From assembly GCA_950295325.1 (NCBI GenBank), contig OX485803.1, positions 57,057,554 through 57,117,553 of the forward strand: a DNA stretch of 60,000 bases, written 5' to 3'. The translations under genes and the position numbers were made by a program. Below, piece by piece: positions 52,851 to 60,000 of this stretch. Origin of the DNA: Polytrichum commune. Taxonomy: Eukaryota; Streptophyta; Polytrichopsida; Polytrichales; Polytrichaceae. A model generated the notes under the pieces. The model made no database searches. It was not told where the DNA came from and saw only the letters and a list, made by a program, of their open reading frames with translations. The first letter of the stretch is position 1. Every line of letters begins with the position of its first letter.

Positions 52851-55050
52851 GATAGTTATTTACCATGTCTACTCAACCATTTTACCATTGTTCACAATCC
52901 TAGCATACTAGATAATATGACCCTGGTCAACTTCAAACAATGTAGGTCCAAATTCATTAACCTCAAAACATAGCTAATATAACTCGAATTACTTAGCTCT
53001 ATTGCATTACGATCTTACCTCTTAGTAAAAATGTTATTCACCTTTACCCCCCTTTGTCTTTGGGTCCCCTTTTTGCAATATTGGCAACGCCTCCAAAGTC
53101 AATTTCTCGTCTTCGCTCAATTGTGTCCGCTAAGGTTTAGGTCCTTTCTCCACTTTTGCATCCCCATAATGTTTTTGGATAACTTGGTTTGATGAAGGCC
53201 TTGCAGTCGTGCGAATAGCACCGTTAGGAATCTTTTATACCTATTCATAATAACGTTTCCAATATGCATATTAAACACTGCCAAGTATGTCATCATTTAC
53301 TTAAACACATAGATTAGCTCTGAAAGATCAACCTTCATAAGGTCAAGCTCAAAACATACAAAGAATCACATACATTAACTCTCGGGGAGGTGACTATCGG
53401 AATTTTAGAAAACCACGTGAGGTAAAAAAATAGGGCCATGTGATTTTGTTTAGGGTAAAATTTATAATTTCATTAGATCTATCATAGCATTGGAAATATA
53501 TCCCCTACATGATTATATGTAAAATATGGTGATGGATAATTCCTCCACTTTAGTTATCAGTAAAAAAAAAAAGTAGGGTCATAGACATAGGATCCCCCTA
53601 AAAGTGTGTGATAGGATCAATAAAATAATTATGGGTTTGACTACTTGGATGAAGAAATGTGTAGTTTCAATCCAAATTTGAATCAAACGCGTTAGTATGG
53701 AGGGAAATGTTGTGGGATTTTTTTGGAGGAAGGAATGTACTAGCGCTCCTCAATGGCCTTTGGGTTTTGCAACGGCGCTAAACATGTGGGACCTCGCTGG
53801 ATGCTTGTTTATTTCAGCTTATATATTTTATTATCTCCATGTTTATTGGTAACCCTTTAACTAATCTTAAGTGCTATTGGTTGTGTTTTAAATTGTACTT
53901 TGAGTGGTTTAGGATTGGTATTACTAATGAAAACCAAATGAATGACTATTTGATTGTATGGAATGTTTGTTGCTCACATAGTCGGTTTTGCAATACTATA
54001 ATATTCCATCCACTATTTGGTACTTGTACACTTTATAACAAAAATATCGTGCCAAAAATTAACCTCTCTAAATAATTATAAATAAATATAGGGTGCTAGA
54101 AAATACGTTAAAGTAGTTTTTTTATCTACAAACAGGGAGGAAAAACATATTGAGAGGTACATAAATATCCCCTCAATTAATACCCCATTATTGCACATAG
54201 TTTCAAAATGTAAGGGGTTGTGATCGCCCTAAGCATTAACTTTGAAATAAGCCATAAAACTTTTTATTACCACATAAATCAAATAAACTTTCATACATGT
54301 TTACGATCCTCATGCCCTGACGAGGCTTTTTGGGACCCGGAAGGGTTTTGTGCCTCCACCACAATTGGTTTCTCAACTACACTGCCAAACTCCAAAACCT
54401 TGCTTACATGGTCTTTTGATCGTGAGCGTGCAAGAGGAGACAAACTTCTACAAGAGTTTGATTTTTCTTTATCAACATTTGAAGGATGTTCGCCACATGT
54501 TGGTGTGGTAGCTAGTCTTTCCACTAGGATATCAAGCTTAGCCATCAACGTATCTAGCGAGCTTTGAATTGTGCTGAATTTTAAATTCAATTATGTTACC
54601 TCTGCCCTTACCTCCTCAAACCCTACATTGTTGGTGCAATTTAAATGAGGAGATAAACCAAAACCACATTGAGCATCACCTACTCCCATTTGATAAATTG
54701 AGAGATGTTAAATGACCACCTTTTAACCGTGTTGTGTCTTTATCTCTACCAAGATCAACCTCTAACTCATTCTGGCAGGGGTTTCTATTCAACTCTGACA
54801 CCTACACCAATGTATTACGTAAGTTAAAAACTCAAATAGATATTGTGCGGCAATTGAAACTCCAACTCATTATGCTGACCAATTACGAAAAAAAATTCAC
54901 GTGGATGGGAGCCTCAAATGATTGAAATTTCATGATTACCATGTCCTCATGCAACAAGTCTTGCCTCTTTGTGTACGCACAAACATGTCGAAGGAGGTTT
55001 ATATATGTATAATAAGATTATTTGCAAAAATCATTGGCCTATTAGAAATG
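52851..55050. other. AT-rich spacer outside the element
   Basis: No supported gene. The part 53,385-53,445 resembles 13,355-13,415 (GTGACTATCGGAATTTTAG, GTAAAAAAATAGGGCC). A minus-strand frame at 54,291-54,590 has no family I recognise. Confidence 0.5.
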
Positions 55051-55053
55051 ACT

Positions 55054-55428
55054 GAATTACGAGAGGATATGGCTATCACCTTGTGCATGCTCGAAAAATA
55101 GTTTGATGTGATAACCCACTTGTTGGTGCACTTGATTGAAGAAGTAGATATTTATGGGTCCGTACATGCACGTTGGATGTATCCTATGAAAATGTACTTG
55201 AAGACATTGAAGGGCTATGTTTGAAATCGCGTCATACCTCAAGTAAATTTGGTTGAAGGATATGCCTTAGATGAAGCTCTTGGCTTTTGCAGGTAGTACA
55301 TGCAATTATATACCATTACAAGCCGTAGGGTGTGGGATGATAAGGAGGATCCTATAATGGATGATGAAATACTTGAAGGTATTGCACGACCAAAAATACT
55401 AACACCTGAGCTACAATTGGATACATGA
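55054..55428 (+). pseudogene. CACTA transposase (DUF4218) fragment with stops
   Basis: The frame reads ELREDMAITLCMLEK, stop, FDVITHLLVHLIEEVDIYG, HARWMYPMKMYLKTLKGYV, stop, then NLVEGYALDEALGFC. The order of FD-hh-HLxVHLxxEV, RWMYPxExxLxxLKxYVxN and EGYxxEE is the DUF4218 region of plant En/Spm (CACTA) transposases. At least four in-frame stops show it is dead. No CACTA termini were identified around it. Confidence 0.8.
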
Positions 55429-56797
55429 ATTTGTGATGAATAATATGACTCCCCTAGAGTCATAAGAGTAAGGCCGGACACTAAAGGGACCCCAACGAGC
55501 TCTGTCTGGCGTGACATACGCTTATAGGGCCCACCACCACCTATGCCCCCTAAAACTTTTCGCGTCCTTGCCCACATGGCATGGACAAGTACTTAGACAT
55601 GCCACATTGTGTTTCATAAGTACAATTCATTATTAATCCATTACAATTGGATTTTTTTGGTGAGTATTCAACACACATTTTGAAACATATGACATGTTTG
55701 AATTGGCTATACCAAATCTACCACTTCACTATTCATAGTCATGCACATTCTCAAAGACGTCCCCAAATACGTTTTCAAGGATGATCCCAAGTGAATTTAT
55801 GTCCTGCTTCACTAACATTTGACTACGAAGTTAACTCGGACATACCATGAGTAAAGGTGGACAACGATCATTTCAACAGTTCACTGTTAATAATAACAAA
55901 GATATGTAGTGAAATGAGTGTTGGAATAAAAGACATGTATTGTTGTAGTGTTAAGTAGGTTGAAATGTAACACATACTCAATAGGCTATGTTCAAGGGAG
56001 AAGCATCTCTCATCCATACTAACAATCAATTGGCATCATCTCTCCCTCTCTTTGTCACATATTGTAGGTTGATAGCCAATCCGACACAAATGTGTCAAAT
56101 AATTATTTAAAGTGCCAAAAGTCAGCCCAACACTTCAAAATAATAATTTGAAAACTTTCAATACTTTTCATATGAACTTTTCATGATTCCTACAAGGTCA
56201 CAGATAGCCAATCAATTGGTATTAGGTGCCCAAATATCACAATGTGTTGGTATTACGTTTTAGTATGTAACTCCTCCCCACGAGGTGTCCACAATCCATG
56301 TGGGATACGTAATCTTGAGAGATGAAGCCCTCTTGTATGTATTTGTCCACACCTTTTGTATAAGAATTTCAAATTGCACTTTTGTTTGTTGGAGGTGGTA
56401 CTATGTTTGATTTTCCAAGTTTATTATTTTGAAACAACTCCAAAAAAAAGTTGTCTTCTTAGCACAATCAAGTTCCAAAACTTTGTTTATACCTCATTTT
56501 CTATTCAAACCTCCTCATTTCTTGAAAATGTTGGCTGAAATTCATTCATATATGTTGCACACATTTTCCAAATCACAAAGTTATTCTTGGACATAATACT
56601 TTGTACATGTACCAACTTTCTCTTGTTGGACACAATTTTAAATAAGTGCATCTTCTATGTGGAATTGAGGTCTTAAAATGTATGAAGGATATAGACCAAG
56701 TTCTTAGCACATAGTCTTGCAATTTCATGTTAAGACATATTCTTTGCGATCACAACTAAATACGACTTGGAATTTAATGTGAATCCCTCCTCTAAGT

Positions 56798-57164
56798 ACA
56801 CTAAATATGATATTTAGTGTCACCAATTCTAATTGCCTTGCTCAATACTAATTGTAAACCACGGTATAGGGTCGCCAACACTAAATATTAACCCAACACT
56901 CTTTCCTTGTAAAAATTTGGGGGATTATAGATTTACAGTGTTGCCATTACTGTACCTTACCAAGTGGTTTTTCATCCAAATTTCAATCATCCATGACAAT
57001 ATTTCATCACAAGTTGCTAACAAGAGAAGGTAGGGTTTTGGCCAATGGATAAACTCATCCATCATCCATGACAATATTTGTTCACTTATTCATAAGAAGT
57101 GTCATCTGAAAAGTTACCATAGGCACATTAAATACAATATAACACTAAATATCATATTTAGTGT
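56798..57164. repeat. Palindrome family C, two copies
   Basis: Copies at 56798-56820 and 57142-57164 have arms ACACTAAATAT / ATATTTAGTGT around a single base, G in the first and C in the second. The two copies are therefore exact reverse complements and could be ends of a 367-bp element. Half-sites occur at about 56,886 and 36,647. Confidence 0.7.
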
Positions 57165-60000
57165 AGTACCCTACAGTGGATTATTAACACTACATAAGCT
57201 TGTGTAAAGTGAGAATTTATTGCACTTCAACAAAATCATAAGATAAATTAAAATAATTCCGACAAATTATGTCTATTATTTTCAAAATAATTTGACATTT
57301 ATTTTTAGATTATTTTAGATTATTTTGCTTTTGCTTTTTTGTGTCGGACCTGCTATCAGTGTACAGTACTCGGATTTACACATAACATGTAGTAAATCAT
57401 CATATGAAATACCTTTGGTAATATGTACAGAAGTAAAGTATGACCTGCAATAACAATGGTTGCGAGCACAAAGACGGAACAAAGTTAGACTTGGAATCAA
57501 AATCGTTCATAATTGATGCAAATGGAACAAACTTGGCAGGCTTGCTGCCGAGTGGATTGTGCACTGATATAACCACAACATTGTGATGTTTAACTTTGGA
57601 ACACTGAACCTAATTTGGTCAACCAGGGCTCATAAGTCCCTCAATACAAACTTGTATTGACAGAGGCTGAGTGGTGTGATGGCAAATTGATCTATTGCCA
57701 TTCTGGCGGTAAATTATACATCTGACTGGGATTATGGATGGCAGTAATACAGTTGACTGGAGTTTAGGTTTAGCTGTCAGTTGATCCCATGAGCAGAGAC
57801 CAGTGAACGGGGAGAACTGGCTGCTAAGCTTAGGTACAGATGAAGCGGTTCAGTTTTGAGAAATAACTGGATTGAAGTTCGAGCCTTCAGGGAGCTTACC
57901 AATCATTTTAGAGGAATTTATGATATACACCCCAAACTAGTAAAGAATAACCGAAAGATGTCAACATGTAACCAGTTGGACTTGGAAACACTAGGATCTC
58001 GACTGATTATGTCCAAAAATCCCCCCGGACACTGGCAGGGACAGTGGATCCATTATACAGAGCACTGTTCATGAGCACAATTAAAGCTGCAGTATATACA
58101 GTTGACTGGCAGTTTGATGAATTGTAAAGGTCAAACACATATGTGTCCTTGAATTTGATTTCAATCCTCAGATTTAACCAAATGTTGACAGTCGTATAAG
58201 TTGGTCTTTGGAACAGTCAACTGAATCCGTAGAAGGTGAACCTTTGATCGCTACAGCTTAGACACTAAATCCAGATTCTGCACGGCGTCTAAGTTTACTT
58301 TTGGAACCAAAGTGGGCGATCTTGGGCCTCTCCTGGCGAGGCCATGCTGACTCACAGGTAACGACAGCACGGCAATGCCTCTGATTAAGGTGGCCATGGA
58401 CATCCCTTGGTGAATGTGTATTGTTTTTAGGTGTTGTCGAGATTCGATTAGCCCTGTTCACCTCAAGAATCAGCCAACTCCAGGGAGATTATATCGACAT
58501 GAAAACCATCTATTGACACAAAAATTGAACCTGGCTTGACAAATTTGACTGATGCAGGTGGCCATGCTTGCTAGTCATGCATATAGGCTGCAACTGGGAT
58601 TTTCTCTTGAAAAGTGGTAGCGGAAACTTTGGTCTTGCCTCGTGCTAGCTGGTGAAGACCCACAGCATTACAACCGACTCAAGCTCACGTATTCCTAGAC
58701 TCAAGCTCACGTTATTCCTAGACTCAAATGCAATAGCCAACTCATGAATACTGTGGAGGATGGCAACAAAGAAGTAATAATATGAAAGGTTCTTTGAAAA
58801 AATCACTAGTACACATTAACCTCTTTACGACTGGACCCTTCGACCCATATAACCTGCACATGCACAATTATTAAGCTCCCGTGTCAAATCAACTGCTGCA
58901 TGTGAAGTGCAGGGGTACATCAAGAACTTCTTAGCTCAATGAGTTCATTATGGCTTCTGGAGAGCTTGATAGCCCCCTCATCAACCTTACCAAGTTAATT
59001 AATCTATAATTCTTGCGATTATTAACATCAATTAGCAGCGTATTCATGGGCCCATGGGACTTGTAGCGAGAGGCTTTGTAATTCTATGTGTAACCAAAGA
59101 TTGTGAGCCTAACTCCAATGTCAATGATGAATGATTCGGCTTAAAACTCTGCTGAGACTCCTATATAAAATGATCAGATGCAAACAGGTTGATGTATCCT
59201 CCATCTAGACACAGAATGCTTGTATGAACCATCTGGAGGGAAGGTTTCTCTGATACTCAATATGACTTGATATACTCAATATATCACAATCATCATTGTC
59301 CCTCCAAAATGGCAGAATTTACTTCACAGGCTTCACACCCCAATTTTCTATATCCATCCAATTATTCTGCTACATTGGTTGTTGTCCTTCTGTCGTTCCC
59401 AAGTTGCTAGGGTTGTATTCAAACTCTTTTAATTTTGATTTCTTGAATGCAATTTTCTTCAAGTAATTGTTTTATGGTATTATATTCATTTTGATTGAAC
59501 ATCAGATTTCCACTGCCAAAGTAATAAAAAAGACAACCACATTAACACCCCCAACCTTGAACTAGCTTAGAGGGGGATGCTAAGGAGAGGAAGGGAAACC
59601 ATGATGAGACAGATGGCTGCCACTAGTTTGTTTGAAGACCTAAGCACTCCACACCTAATTGGTGCCTGATTCTTATTAAGGTATAATTACAAAAGACATC
59701 ATATAACATAATACATGTTAAATATGTGAGACCAAAGTGAGAATGCGAATGAGAATCAACACATGGCACCCCTTACACCACACCTTTGAAGTTGGGAGTA
59801 GGTATGCTCATACACATCTTTTCTCCATTGAATACATAACACACCAGGTGAGTCATGACCCCCAACCCTTATCAAAAGTTCAAGGAAATTATCCTTGACA
59901 ATGAGGTGCATATCATATTGCACCCATATTCTCCATATCATGAATCCTAATGAAAGGAAAATGAAACATCGGTGTAGCAACAATGTAACTGTGAGCTTAT
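57165..60000. other. Spacer to the window end
   Basis: No supported gene. A 22-23-bp direct duplication (CTCAAGCTCACG(T)TATTCCTAGA) lies at about 58,679-58,725. Short frames do not resemble known proteins. Confidence 0.45.

Overview
This window is nuclear DNA from a large-genomed land plant. The evidence is: AT-rich repeat-filled spacers, GT-AG introns, a 2,079-codon Ty3/gypsy polyprotein between LTRs that look identical, a non-autonomous hAT element with an 8-bp target duplication, fragments of plant-type hAT and CACTA transposases, and SINE- and MITE-like repeats. A DUF7869-type protein, which I associate mainly with bryophytes, lycophytes and ferns, makes a non-seed plant the best guess; this is inference. 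I see no ordinary housekeeping gene.

1-14,320: decayed spacer. It holds SINE-like heads, two LTR-like remnants in inverted orientation, a GC-richer stop-poor island (4.4-5.3 kb), MITEs, a coding relic with in-frame stops (8.0-8.9 kb) and the C-terminal end of a hAT transposase (9.6-9.85 kb).

14,321-17,075: a small locus made of a terminus motif (AACACTATATTCG...), a 256-codon minus-strand gene, and an upstream array of ten 26-bp palindromes (family B, half-site GGTTTACGGACGC).

18,591-52,846: the most interesting object. The same terminus motif recurs here as perfect 28-bp terminal inverted repeats 34 kb apart, flanked by a CAAT direct repeat. Between them lie (i) a two-exon minus-strand gene for a 994-residue DUF7869/transposase-like protein whose two ends match the small protein at 15 kb, (ii) a 78/79-bp satellite carrying the 20-bp palindrome TTTGGGTCGNNCGACCCAAA (family A), split by a young 11.9-kb Ty3/gypsy element, (iii) about 5 kb of spacer, and (iv) a plus-strand multi-exon gene joining a ParB/sulfiredoxin-like segment, a degenerate beta-class DNA-methyltransferase-like segment, a low-complexity region and an FCP1/NLI-type HAD phosphatase domain. 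Family A palindromes (about 59, plus decayed copies) lie upstream of both genes and in introns and one exon of the second gene. I find none outside the TIRs. With the nested gypsy and hAT insertions removed the element is about 20.7 kb. My reading is a large, apparently undescribed TIR transposon lineage whose members each carry their own palindrome family next to a shared type of gene.

52,847-60,000: AT-rich spacer with a decayed CACTA (DUF4218) fragment, two copies of another palindrome and otherwise nothing I can support.
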